Source of the DNA: WVYX01 sp039592335 | GTDB taxonomy: Bacteria; Gemmatimonadota; Gemmatimonadetes; Gemmatimonadales; GWC2-71-9 | Length of the DNA: 64,000 nucleotides | Reading direction: 5' to 3' | NCBI GenBank assembly: GCA_039592335.1 | Contig: JBDHBX010000013.1 | Span: 19,386-83,385 of the forward strand | Shown here: positions 7,998 to 19,118 of the stretch, one piece after another | Layout: the number at the start of each line of letters is the position of its first letter | Numbering within the stretch: position 1 is the first letter of the stretch | Program-made: the position numbers and the translations under genes | The notes under the pieces: generated by a model | The model's input: only the letters and a program-made list of their open reading frames with translations | Told to the model about the DNA's origin: nothing | The model's database searches: none

Positions 7998-9701
7998 GTG
8001 AAGCTGCCGTTTCTGAAGCCCCGCCACCCGAGCAAGCCCCGCGGCGCGCCTCTGGTCGTGCTGCTGGTGCTGACGCTCGCGCTCTCGACGGCCCTGGCCT
8101 ACGAGGCGCTCGACGCTGCGCGATCGCATCGCGAGACGGCGGAGAGCACGCTGCGCGACTACGCCGAGATCGCCGCCTGGGAGTTCACCCGGCGCGCGCG
8201 CGAGCAGGCGGGCGAAGCCATGAAGCGCGCCCTGTGGCCCGTGCTAAAGGTCACGCTGTCGGCGCGGGACGAGCTCGGGCTCTCGGCGCAGGACGTGGCC
8301 GAGAAGGCGTGGAAGTGCGAGCACTGCCCGCAGGTGGATCACCTCGGGTTCTACTTCCGCCTGGACCTCGAGACCCGCGAGGTCACCACGACCAAGACCG
8401 AGGCCACCGAGTGGTTCCTGGGCTGGATCGCCGACACGCTCTGCGGCCTCTCCGAGGAACCGCTGACCGGCGCTGAGGGCGTGACCGCCCTGCTCGTGGG
8501 ACCGATCACCGGCAAGTCCGACGTGATCGGCTACGTATTCGTCGCCGACAGCGCAGGCACGCCACACACCGCCTACGGCTTCCACTCCACGTACGACGGC
8601 CTGTACGACGTGTTCCACACCGTGAGCGGTGAGAAGGCTCTGCTCCCGCCCGCCATCGCGGGCGAGCAGCCGAACGACTCCCTGCTCTACGTGACGGTGA
8701 GCACGGCCGAGGGCAAGAAGGTCTACAAGTCGCCGGTGGAGTACGCCGAGACCTACGCCGCCACAGACACTCTGGGGCAGCGGTTCGGCGGCATGGTGGT
8801 GCAGGCGGCCCTGCGCCCGCAGGCGGCCAGCGAGCTGGTGATCGGCGGGCTGCCGCGCTCCCGCGTCCCGCTGCTCATGGCCCTGCTCGTGGTGACCGCG
8901 CTGGTGGGCGTGGCGGCACTGGTGCAGCTGCGGCGCGAGCGGGAGCTGGCCAAGATGCGCGACGACTTCGTCTCGAGCGTCTCCCACGAGCTGCGCACGC
9001 CGCTGGCGCAGATCCGCATGTTCGCTGAGCTGCTCGACCTCGAGAAGCTGCGCAACGACGAGGAGCGCGAGCGCTCGATTCGCGTCATCAACCAGGAAGC
9101 CCGGCGCCTCACCCACCTGGTCGAGAACGTGCTGCATTTCTCCCGTCTGCGACGCGGCACGGCACGGATGTCGAAGGACGACGTGGACTTCGCGACGCTG
9201 GTCGAGGAGATCACCGTGGCCTTCGAGCCGCTCGCCCGAGCCAGCGACGTGCGGCTCAAGGTCCAGGTGGAGCCCGACATCGGCGCCCTGCTGGACCGCC
9301 ACGCCATCGCGCAGGTGGTGCTCAACCTGCTGGACAACGCCGTGAAGTACGGACCCACTGGACAGACTGTCACCCTGCGCGCGGCGCTCATCGGCGACCG
9401 CATCCGCATCGCCGTCGAGGACCAGGGGCCGGGCATCCCGATGGAGGACCGCGGCCGGGTGTGGGAACCGTATCGGCGGCTCGAACGTGATGTGAGTGCG
9501 GCCGTCGGCGGCAGTGGGATAGGCCTGTCGGTCGTGCAGGAGCTGGTCGCACTGCACCATGGTACGGTCACGATCGAGGACGCCCCCGGTGGTGGCGCCC
9601 GGGTCGTGGTATCCATTCCCGGAGGCCGGCGCCGGGGCGGCACCGGGGAGTGGGTCGCCGCCAAGCTGCCGGTCGAAGCCAATGCAGAGGCCCGCGCATG
9701 A
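7998..9701 (+). CDS. Membrane sensor histidine kinase
   Basis: This 567-residue protein has a first membrane helix near residues 14-34, a periplasmic sensor of about 250 residues, a second helix near 292-311, and a cytoplasmic kinase core. The H-box is VSHELRTPLAQIRM with phospho-acceptor His near 330; the N-box is LNLLDNAVKYGP, and the glycine boxes are VEDQGPGIP and GGSGIGLSVV. The sensor holds a CEHC pair and a third cysteine in TLCGL, which could bind metal or sense redox state; this is inference. The start is GTG without a clear ribosome-binding site. The stop overlaps the response-regulator ATG by 4 nt. Confidence 0.93.
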   Translation: MKLPFLKPRHPSKPRGAPLVVLLVLTLALSTALAYEALDAARSHRETAESTLRDYAEIAAWEFTRRAREQAGEAMKRALWPVLKVTLSARDELGLSAQDVAEKAWKCEHCPQVDHLGFYFRLDLETREVTTTKTEATEWFLGWIADTLCGLSEEPLTGAEGVTALLVGPITGKSDVIGYVFVADSAGTPHTAYGFHSTYDGLYDVFHTVSGEKALLPPAIAGEQPNDSLLYVTVSTAEGKKVYKSPVEYAETYAATDTLGQRFGGMVVQAALRPQAASELVIGGLPRSRVPLLMALLVVTALVGVAALVQLRRERELAKMRDDFVSSVSHELRTPLAQIRMFAELLDLEKLRNDEERERSIRVINQEARRLTHLVENVLHFSRLRRGTARMSKDDVDFATLVEEITVAFEPLARASDVRLKVQVEPDIGALLDRHAIAQVVLNLLDNAVKYGPTGQTVTLRAALIGDRIRIAVEDQGPGIPMEDRGRVWEPYRRLERDVSAAVGGSGIGLSVVQELVALHHGTVTIEDAPGGGARVVVSIPGGRRRGGTGEWVAAKLPVEANAEARA

Positions 9702-10396
9702 CGAGCATTCTCGTCGTCGAAGACAATGCGGATCTCGCCTACGGGCTCCAGACCACTCTGGAGATCGAGGGGTACGAGGTCGCCGTCGCCGCAGACGGGC
9801 CCGAGGGGTTGGAGCGGGCACGCAGCGACGATCACGACCTGGTGATCCTGGACCTCATGCTTCCCGGAATGGACGGCTACCGCGTGCTGCGTACGCTGCG
9901 TGACGAGGGCTCCGAAGTTCCCGTGCTGATTCTCACCGCGCGGGGCGAGGAGGCCGACAAGGTGCTGGGGTTCAACACCGGCGCCGACGACTACGTCACC
10001 AAACCGTTTGGCCTGTTGGAGCTGTTGGCGCGCATCAAGGCACTGCTGCGGCGCGCGAACCCGGACGGAAACGGCGGCCGCCGGCCCTTGGGAGCCCTGG
10101 AAAAGATCGGCAGCGAGGTGACCGTCAACCTGGCGAGCCGCACCGTGCATCGGGGCGGCGAGGAGGTCTGCCTCACACCCAAGGAGTTCGACCTGCTCCA
10201 GGCACTCATCAAGCGGCGCGGCGCCGTGGCCTCACGGCTCGACCTCCTCAAGGAGGTGTGGGACTACAGTGCCGCCGTCATGACCCGCACGGTGGACATG
10301 CACATCGCCGAGCTGCGCCGCAAGATCGAGCCCAATCCCTCGCGTCCGCGTCACATCCTCACGGTGCGCAAGGTCGGTTACCGACTCGAAGCCTGA
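9698..10396 (+). CDS. OmpR/PhoB-family response regulator
   Basis: The 232-residue regulator has a receiver domain with the acidic pair VEDN, phospho-acceptor Asp near residue 52 in VILDLMLPGMDG, and the conserved Lys in DDYVTKPFG. A C-terminal winged helix follows (LTPKEFDLLQALIKRRGAV and TVDMHIAELRRKIE near 200-214). It is translationally coupled to the upstream kinase gene. The downstream DUF5916 gene and the kinase operon both carry 11-bp phased repeats, so they are the obvious candidate targets. Confidence 0.95.
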   Translation: MTSILVVEDNADLAYGLQTTLEIEGYEVAVAADGPEGLERARSDDHDLVILDLMLPGMDGYRVLRTLRDEGSEVPVLILTARGEEADKVLGFNTGADDYVTKPFGLLELLARIKALLRRANPDGNGGRRPLGALEKIGSEVTVNLASRTVHRGGEEVCLTPKEFDLLQALIKRRGAVASRLDLLKEVWDYSAAVMTRTVDMHIAELRRKIEPNPSRPRHILTVRKVGYRLEA

Positions 10397-10410
10397 CCGG
10401 CGGGGAAGGC

Positions 10411-10476
10411 ATACACGACCCTTACACGACGCCGACCCAACCCTTACCGCCTCCCGACCAAACCATCACCAACCGA
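10411..10476 (+). promoter_or_regulatory. 11-bp phased direct-repeat array upstream of the DUF5916 gene
   Basis: Six successive 11-mers start at 10411, 10422, 10433, 10444, 10455 and 10466: ATACACGACCC, TTACACGACGC, CGACCCAACCC, TTACCGCCTCC, CGACCAAACCA and TCACCAACCGA. All have AC at positions 3-4, and TTAC-type units partly alternate with CGAC-type units. A possible -10 element, TAGTTT, lies at 10491-10496. The array sits between the regulator gene and the DUF5916 gene and matches the one at 7914-7957, so it probably binds the adjacent OmpR-type regulator. Confidence 0.7.
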
Positions 10477-10523
10477 CACGTCCCCTGTTCTAGTTTTGTG
10501 CCGCCGCGAACAGGAGGAGCGTC

Positions 10524-13223
10524 GTGTACCATGTCTCCAACCCGACCCAGGACGCGAAGCACACCCCGGGGTGTGGCGCACGCCGCTCCTCCACGCGGTT
10601 ATTGCGCCAAGCTGCCTCGCTCCTGGTCCTCGCCGGCGTGCCGCTGGCCGGCCCCGGCTCGGGTGAGGACGACCCCCCAGCCTCGGAGTACAACCTCACC
10701 GCACTGCGCCTGAGCACCGAGGGTCTCCAGCTCGACGGACAGCTCAACGAGCTGGTGTGGCTCACCGCGGAGCCCATCACCGGCTTCATGCAGCGCGATC
10801 CCGACGAGGGGGAGCCGGCGAGCGAGCGCACCGAAGTCCGCGTGCTGTACGACGACGGCGCGATCTACGTTGGGATTCGCGCCTACGACAGTGAGCCCAA
10901 CCGCATCGTGGGCCGCCTCACGCGGCGAGACGCCTGGTCGCCGTCCGATTGGCTCGTTGTGAGCATCGACTCCTACCACGACCGGCGTACGGCCTTCGAG
11001 TTCTGGGCCAGCCCGGCCGGCGTGGAACGCGACCTGTACCGCTACGACGACACGCGCATGGATTTCGCCTGGGACGCAGTGTGGGACGTGGCGACGAGCG
11101 TGGACAGCGAGGGCTGGACCGCCGAGTTCCGCATTCCGCTCTCGCAGCTCCGTTTCGCCCCGGCCCCCGAGCAGCTGTGGGGCTTCAACGTGACGCGGGT
11201 AATCCAGCGCAAGAACGAGACGGTGCTGTGGAAGCCGATCCCCAAGGAGGGATCCGGCTGGGTCAGCGAGTACGGCGACCTGCAGGTGGGGGCCATGAAC
11301 CCCCCGATGCGGCTCGAGGTGCTCCCCTACGTGCTGTCGCGCGGCGCCATCACACCGCGGCTCGACGACAACCCGTTCGAGACGGGCTCCGAGTTCAGCG
11401 GCAACGCCGGGGCCGACGTGCGGTACGGCCTCACCAGCGCACTCACCCTCAACGTCACGGTGAACCCCGACTTCGGGCAGGTAGAGGCCGACCCCTCGAG
11501 CGTGAACCTCACCGTGTTCGAGACGTTCTTTCAGGAAAAGCGCCCGTTCTTCGTCGAGGGCTCCAACATCTTCAACTACCACCTGACGGGGGGACGCGGG
11601 CAGCAGCAGCTGTTCTACTCGCGGCGCATCGGGCGAGGGCCACAAGGTGGGGCCGACGAGCGCGGCGGTTTCGTGGACATGCCGCTGCAGGCCAACATCC
11701 TGGCCGCGGCCAAGCTGTCGGGCAAGACACCGAGCGGGTGGTCGATTGGCGTGCTCGACGCGGTCACGTCGTCCGCTCAGGCCACGGTCATCGACTCGCT
11801 GGGCAACATCCACCACGACGTGGTAGAGCCGCGCACCAACTACGCCATGGCGCGCTTGCAGCGGGACTTCCGCTCCGGCAAGAGCGCCATCGGCGGCATC
11901 TTCACCGCCACCAACCGCACGCACAACGGCAACACGAACTTCCTGCACTCATCGGCGTATGCCTGGGGGCTGGACGGCCGGCACCGGTTCTGGGGCGACA
12001 ACTGGGAGGTGGCGGGACGGTTCAACGGTTCCGTCGTGCGCGGCGCGACGGAGGCCATCGAGGAAACCCAGCAGCGCTCGTCGCGCATGTTCCAGCGCAC
12101 CGATGCCCAGCACCTGACCCTCGATCCGACGCGCACGTCGTTGAGCGGAACGAGCGGCGGCCTCTCGGTTGCCAAGATCGGCGGCGGGGGATGGCGCACC
12201 ACGGGGCGCTTCGAGTGGATCTCCCCGGGCTTCGAGGCCAACGACCTCGGCTTCCAGCCGCGCGCCGACGACTTGATGGGCTTCGCCAACGTGGGGTACC
12301 GCAAGTTTCAACCGGGAAGAGTCTTCCGACGCGCCATGGTGGACCTCGACGCCTGGACCAACTACACGTTTGGCGGCGAGCGCACCCAGACCGCGATGTC
12401 GCTGCGCAGCAACTTCACGCTGCTCAACTACTGGGGCGGCTTCCTGGGCGGCAGCCGGCGGTTCGAGGCGCTCAATACCCGGCTGCTGCGGGGTGGCCCC
12501 GCCATGGTGTGGCCGGGCGCCACGTCGATCTGGGGCGGCGTGTTCTCCGACGACCGCAAGCCGATCATCGTCAACCTCGGCTCGTGGTACAACTGGGATG
12601 ACGCCCGCTCGAGCCGCGGCGGGGTGTGGGCCGACCTCATCGTTCAGCCCGGTGAGAACGTGCGCATCACCGTGGGACCGGAGTACAACTTCAACCGCGA
12701 CGACCAGCAGTACGTAACGTCGGCCGAGGCGCTGGACGCCAACCACTACGTGATGGGCGCGCTGGAACAGAGGACCGTCTACCTCACGACCCGGCTCGAC
12801 TGGACCTTCACACCCAACCTGAGTCTGCAGCTCTACGCACAGCCCTTCGTGTCGGCGGGTACCTACGCGGGGTTCAAGGAGGTCGCTGACTCCCGGGCTG
12901 CGGGGTACGACGACCGGTTCGAGACCTTCGGCAGCGACCAGCTACGGTTCGAGGACAACGAGTACTTCGTGGATCTCAACGGGAACGGGGAAGACGACCT
13001 CTCCTTCGAGAACCCGGACTTCAACATCAAGGAACTGCGCTCCACGGTGGTGCTGCGCTGGGAGTACCGCTCGGGCTCCACGATCTTCCTGGTCTGGTCC
13101 TCGAGCCGGTCCCGGTCCGATCAGAGCGGTGCGTTCCGGCCGGGAGCGGACATCGTGGATCTCTTCGGCGCGAGCGGCACCAACGTGTTCATGCTCAAGG
13201 TGAACTACTACCTGACGCCGTGA
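10524..13223 (+). CDS. Outer-membrane protein with CBM9-like and DUF5916 domains
   Basis: This 899-residue protein has an N-terminal signal region (LLRQAASLLVLAGVPLAGP near 28-46). A family 9 carbohydrate-binding-like beta-sandwich follows (LDGQLNELVW, DPDEGEPASERTEVRVLYDD, then DWLVVSIDSYHDRRTAFEF). The rest is a long DUF5916 region rich in alternating beta strands, with the family motif FFVEGSNIF near 349-357, probably a beta barrel. It ends in MLKVNYYLTP, a barrel-like C-terminus. The GTG start is supported by AGGAGG six bases upstream. The natural substrate is unknown. The upstream phased repeats suggest control by the neighbouring two-component system. Confidence 0.85.
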   Translation: MYHVSNPTQDAKHTPGCGARRSSTRLLRQAASLLVLAGVPLAGPGSGEDDPPASEYNLTALRLSTEGLQLDGQLNELVWLTAEPITGFMQRDPDEGEPASERTEVRVLYDDGAIYVGIRAYDSEPNRIVGRLTRRDAWSPSDWLVVSIDSYHDRRTAFEFWASPAGVERDLYRYDDTRMDFAWDAVWDVATSVDSEGWTAEFRIPLSQLRFAPAPEQLWGFNVTRVIQRKNETVLWKPIPKEGSGWVSEYGDLQVGAMNPPMRLEVLPYVLSRGAITPRLDDNPFETGSEFSGNAGADVRYGLTSALTLNVTVNPDFGQVEADPSSVNLTVFETFFQEKRPFFVEGSNIFNYHLTGGRGQQQLFYSRRIGRGPQGGADERGGFVDMPLQANILAAAKLSGKTPSGWSIGVLDAVTSSAQATVIDSLGNIHHDVVEPRTNYAMARLQRDFRSGKSAIGGIFTATNRTHNGNTNFLHSSAYAWGLDGRHRFWGDNWEVAGRFNGSVVRGATEAIEETQQRSSRMFQRTDAQHLTLDPTRTSLSGTSGGLSVAKIGGGGWRTTGRFEWISPGFEANDLGFQPRADDLMGFANVGYRKFQPGRVFRRAMVDLDAWTNYTFGGERTQTAMSLRSNFTLLNYWGGFLGGSRRFEALNTRLLRGGPAMVWPGATSIWGGVFSDDRKPIIVNLGSWYNWDDARSSRGGVWADLIVQPGENVRITVGPEYNFNRDDQQYVTSAEALDANHYVMGALEQRTVYLTTRLDWTFTPNLSLQLYAQPFVSAGTYAGFKEVADSRAAGYDDRFETFGSDQLRFEDNEYFVDLNGNGEDDLSFENPDFNIKELRSTVVLRWEYRSGSTIFLVWSSSRSRSDQSGAFRPGADIVDLFGASGTNVFMLKVNYYLTP

Positions 13224-13229
13224 GCACAC

Positions 13230-13263
13230 AGGGGCTCCGACCGCCGTCGCAGCCGGAGCCCCT
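13230..13263. terminator. Bidirectional hairpin between converging genes
   Basis: AGGGGCTCCG (13230-13239) pairs with CGGAGCCCCT (13254-13263) around a 14-nt loop. It lies between the stop of the DUF5916 gene on plus and the stop of tadA on minus, so it can serve both strands. Confidence 0.75.
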
Positions 13264-13283
13264 GACTTCCCACCCATCGGCGC

Positions 13284-13757
13284 TCAGCGCCGTGCTTCGA
13301 AGAACTCCTTCAACACCGCGCCGCACTCCTCTTCCATGACACCACCCATGAGTTCGGGCCGGTGGTTGAGCTTGGGATGTCGCAGCAGGTCCCCCACGCT
13401 CCCGGCCATGCCGGCCTTGGGATCGTAGGCACCGAACACCACGCGGCTCACCCGGGAGAGCACGATCGCGCCCGCGCACTGGGCGCAGGGTTCCAGCGTG
13501 ACGCACAGGGTAGCGTCGTCCAGCCGGTCGGTTTCCAGGACCTGCAACGCTCGCTGGATGGCGAGCAGCTCGGCGTGCTGCGTGAGGTCGCGCCGCACGA
13601 TCGTCTCGTTGTGGGCTTGGCCCACCACGTGCCCGCCCACGACCACGGCAGCACCTACCGGCACCTCACCCGCTGCACCGCCCGCACGCGCCTCGTCCAA
13701 GGCGGCCTGCATGCCGAGCCGGTCGACGTCGGAGAGTGGGGGTCGTGTGGGACGCAT
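13284..13757 (-). CDS. tadA: tRNA-specific adenosine deaminase TadA
   Basis: TadA converts adenosine to inosine at the wobble position of tRNA-Arg(ACG). The zinc deaminase signature is complete: HAE near residues 61-63, then EPCAQC with cysteines near 91 and 94. The region EVPVGAAVV precedes it, and DPKAGMAGS, LNH and related TadA-specific sequence follow. The ATG at 13757 gives 157 residues, a normal length; an upstream GTG at 13784 would add nine residues but fits the family less well. The gene lies 84 nt downstream of clpB on the same strand and may be co-transcribed with it. Confidence 0.93.
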   Translation of the reverse strand: MRPTRPPLSDVDRLGMQAALDEARAGGAAGEVPVGAAVVVGGHVVGQAHNETIVRRDLTQHAELLAIQRALQVLETDRLDDATLCVTLEPCAQCAGAIVLSRVSRVVFGAYDPKAGMAGSVGDLLRHPKLNHRPELMGGVMEEECGAVLKEFFEARR

Positions 13758-13841
13758 GGGCGACAATGTAGCCGCCGCCGCCACGGAGGCGCTACGGCAA
13801 CTCGAAGCGCAGCGGCGGCAACCGTGTCCGGTTGTGAAACG

Positions 13842-16448
<2,607 letters not shown>

Positions 16449-16457
16449 GTGCTAATC

Positions 16458-16482
16458 GCTCAAGTGACTATTCCTCTTGGGC
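16458..16482. promoter_or_regulatory. Imperfect inverted repeat upstream of clpB
   Basis: GCTCAAG (16458-16464) and CTTGGGC (16476-16482) form an inverted repeat with one mismatch and an 11-nt centre, 10 nt upstream of the clpB ATG. Its half-sites resemble those of HspR HAIR elements but in the opposite order, and it is not a CIRCE element. A heat-shock operator role is only a guess. Confidence 0.3.
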
Positions 16483-16607
16483 TCAGCAGACTCTGATGGC
16501 CTGGTCGCGGGCTGGCGTGTCCTCGTACCGCACCGGCCGGGGGCCCAATCCTACCCCTCTGGGAGCAACACCCATGCCCCCCATTTCGCGCCAATGTGGC
16601 GCATTTC

Positions 16608-16646
16608 GGCCAGAAAGACAAACGCGCCGACTGTTACACCGGCGCG
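16608..16646 (-). terminator. Intrinsic terminator of the FlgD-like gene
   Basis: Read on minus, CGCGCCG (16646-16640) pairs with CGGCGCG (16629-16623), followed by TTTGTCTTTCTG. It lies 49 nt after the stop of the small secreted protein gene. A second hairpin, GCGCCA-ATG-TGGCGC, sits at 16588-16602. Confidence 0.7.
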
Positions 16647-16694
16647 CCTGTAAGACGTTGCCTGACAAGCATTTAGCTCGTCTAGAGGGGACGT

Positions 16695-17123
16695 CTACTT
16701 CACAACCGTCATCTTCTTCGTGAGCGTCTGCCCGTCCACGATCAGCTGGTAAACGTAGACTCCCGATGCCGCCTCGCGGCCCGTGTTCAGGATCATCCCG
16801 TCCCAGTATGCCGTGTAGTCACCCGTACCGTTCCACACCAGCGGCACGTTCTCCAACTGCTCCCCCGAGCCCTGCAGGATCGGGATCGCCACGAGCTGCG
16901 CCAGGATGTTGTAGATCCGGAGGGTCACAACGGGAGCCTGCCCGTCTTCCCACAACGAGTAGTTGAGGGAGAACGGGATGGTCGTCTCCGGATTGAACGG
17001 ATTCGGGTAGTTCCTGCCCAACTGCACCGGCGAGTCGGCGGTGCTTTCCTGCGCTTGTACGACCGCTGGTGCAGCGATCAGGAGCCCGAGCGACGCTACT
17101 ACCGCCCAGGCCAACAGCTTCAT
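16695..17123 (-). CDS. Small secreted FlgD/T9SS C-terminal-domain-like protein
   Basis: This 142-residue protein has a clear signal peptide ending in VVQAQ near residue 24. The mature part is one FlgD-like Ig fold of the kind found at the end of large secreted proteins. It has LGRNYPNPFNPETTIPFSL, then VTLRIYNILAQLV, then GREAASGVYVYQLIVDGQ, and ends in KKMTVVK. Normally this is the C-terminal (often type IX sorting) part of a much longer protein; here it is the whole gene. It has its own promoter and terminator. It could be a free adapter, a remnant of a larger gene, or a small surface protein. Confidence 0.78.
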   Translation of the reverse strand: MKLLAWAVVASLGLLIAAPAVVQAQESTADSPVQLGRNYPNPFNPETTIPFSLNYSLWEDGQAPVVTLRIYNILAQLVAIPILQGSGEQLENVPLVWNGTGDYTAYWDGMILNTGREAASGVYVYQLIVDGQTLTKKMTVVK

Positions 17124-17199
17124 TCGAAGCTCCTGTCTGACAAAAAGGGTCCTTTAGCTTCCCCTTACGTTGTGAGTGCGTATGCGCCCAACTGGGGCC

Positions 17200-17229
17200 A
17201 AGTTATGTTCTGACGGCAACTGTTGTCAA
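17200..17229 (-). promoter_or_regulatory. Sigma-70-type promoter of the FlgD-like gene
   Basis: On minus, TTGACA (17229-17224) is followed after 18 nt by TAACTT (17205-17200). The -35 box overlaps the selB stop codon. It predicts a leader of about 70 nt before the ATG at 17123. Confidence 0.6.
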
Positions 17230-19118
17230 GCAGGGTTTCCCCCACCTGCCGCCGGACCCAGCCGTCTGGCATCACCGTCCCGCACCGTGAATCCCGCCCC
17301 GTCCAGCCACTCCAACACGGGAATCAGATACTTGCGTGTGAGCCCCGTCCTGGCACGGAGTTCCGCCGGAGCCGCCCGCCCAAGCCGACCAACTTCGTCG
17401 ACAATCTCCTCACGCAGCCGCTCGAGCGCCTCGCGGTCGTAGTATCGCTCCCTCCCGACGCGCGCCGCCGTGCCCTGCCTCACCAGATACTCCACGAGGG
17501 GCACCGCCTCGGCCTGGGGAACGTGTTCACCCAGCTCCTGGGGGCTCTGTCCTTGATACCCCGCATCGGCCAGCACGGTGCCAATGCGGACCGACCACTC
17601 CCGCTGCTTGGCGGACAGGCTGGGCTCGTAGCTCGCCAGACGCACCGTGCCTCCCTCGAGCACGATCCAGCCCTCGTAGGCGAGGCCCTCCTCCAGGTGG
17701 CTCGCAAGTTCCGGCAGATCCAACGCCGCCCGCAGCAGCTCCCGCGGCATTCCAGGCTCCAGCGGCTGCTGCTCGTGGTACGCGGCCAATGCCTCCTCGA
17801 GCTTCCGGCGAGAGGCCTCGACCACCCCCTGCGGCAGCAGCCGGCCCTCGATGTTGCGGACGCCCCGCTTCACGACCTCGTCCACCACGGAGTCCACCGC
17901 GCCCGGGGGGATCCCGAGCCGAACTGGCAAATCCGCCACTCCCACCCCACGCCGGTCCTCGAGCGCCACTAGGGCGTGGGTCCGAGCCACGGGATCCGTT
18001 GCCGCCCGCGCCTGAAGATCGACCGGGCGCCGCGGCCGCCGCGGCGGCCAGGGATCGATCACCACACAGCCTCCGACGGTGTGCATGGGCGAGTAGGACC
18101 GGACCACACCGCGATCCCCCCAGCGCGTGACGAGCGGCTTCTCGAGGCGGAGCCGCACCCCACCCACCTGGCCCGGCGCGATGTCCCCCTCGGCGGGCGT
18201 TACCCGCGCCAGGATCTCGGCGGTGCCAATGTGGAGCCGTATCCGGGAGCGCTGCGTGAGCGGCCGGGGAGCGGAGTCGAGTAGCGTGACGATCGCGTCC
18301 ACCGCCCAGGTCTCCCGCCAGGCGGGATCGGCGACCACCACCGCACCCCGCGCCACGTCCGTCTTCTCCAGGCTGCGGAGCGCCAGCGCCGTGCGCCGGC
18401 CCGGCTCGGCGCGCTCCCGAGCCTCCCCGTGCACCTCTGCGCTGCGCACACCGCTCCTGCTCCCACCGGGAAGCACCCGGACCTCGTCTCCCACCCCCAC
18501 CGAACCGCTCCAGGTGGTGCCGGTGACCACCGTGCCGGCACCCGCCACACTGAACACGCGGTCCACGGGCATGCGGAACAGGTCGTCGGTGGAGCGCGCC
18601 ACTGCCCGCGCGGCTGCCGTCGCCAGGGCGCCAATCAGCTTCTCCGCGCCCGTACCGCTCACGGCCGAGAAGTGCACGGGCGGCTCCCATCCGATCGAGG
18701 AGGCCGCCAGGCGCTCGGTCACGTCGCTCTCCACCAACTCCAGCCAGTCGGGCTCCGACAGATCAACCTTGGTGATCGCGACCACTCCGGAGCGCACCCC
18801 CAGGAATTCGAGGATCGCGAGGTGCTCCTCGGTTTGGGGCATCACACCCTCGTCGGCAGCCACCACGAGGAGGGCCACATCGATGCCGGTGGCCCCAGCG
18901 ACCATGTTGCGCACGAAGTCCTCGTGGCCCGGCACGTCCACGATGCTGGCGACGAACCCTCCGCCCAGATCGAGCACGGCGAACCCGAGATCGATAGTGA
19001 TGCCGCGGCGCTTCTCCTCCTCCCAGCGATCCGTGTCCGTGCCGGTGAGCGTCTTGACCAACGCCGTCTTGCCGTGGTCCACATGGCCCGCCGTGCCGAT
19101 GACGACGTGGCGACTCAC
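17226..19118 (-). CDS. selB: Selenocysteine-specific translation elongation factor SelB
   Basis: SelB is the GTPase that brings selenocysteyl-tRNA to ribosomes paused at a UGA with a SECIS hairpin. The G-domain motifs are GTAGHVDHGKTAL at the N-terminus, DVPGHEDFVRN near 60 and TKVD near 113. Beta-barrel domains II-III follow (GAGTVVTGTTWSG). The C-terminal third has several winged-helix repeats, ending with LRARTGLTRKYLIPVLEWLD, the SECIS-binding type. The GTG at 19118 gives 630 residues, the family size, and overlaps the recO stop by 4 nt. The ORF extends further upstream but only by reading over recO. No selA, selD or tRNA-Sec gene is in the window. Confidence 0.94.
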   Translation of the reverse strand: MSRHVVIGTAGHVDHGKTALVKTLTGTDTDRWEEEKRRGITIDLGFAVLDLGGGFVASIVDVPGHEDFVRNMVAGATGIDVALLVVAADEGVMPQTEEHLAILEFLGVRSGVVAITKVDLSEPDWLELVESDVTERLAASSIGWEPPVHFSAVSGTGAEKLIGALATAAARAVARSTDDLFRMPVDRVFSVAGAGTVVTGTTWSGSVGVGDEVRVLPGGSRSGVRSAEVHGEARERAEPGRRTALALRSLEKTDVARGAVVVADPAWRETWAVDAIVTLLDSAPRPLTQRSRIRLHIGTAEILARVTPAEGDIAPGQVGGVRLRLEKPLVTRWGDRGVVRSYSPMHTVGGCVVIDPWPPRRPRRPVDLQARAATDPVARTHALVALEDRRGVGVADLPVRLGIPPGAVDSVVDEVVKRGVRNIEGRLLPQGVVEASRRKLEEALAAYHEQQPLEPGMPRELLRAALDLPELASHLEEGLAYEGWIVLEGGTVRLASYEPSLSAKQREWSVRIGTVLADAGYQGQSPQELGEHVPQAEAVPLVEYLVRQGTAARVGRERYYDREALERLREEIVDEVGRLGRAAPAELRARTGLTRKYLIPVLEWLDGAGFTVRDGDARRLGPAAGGGNPA

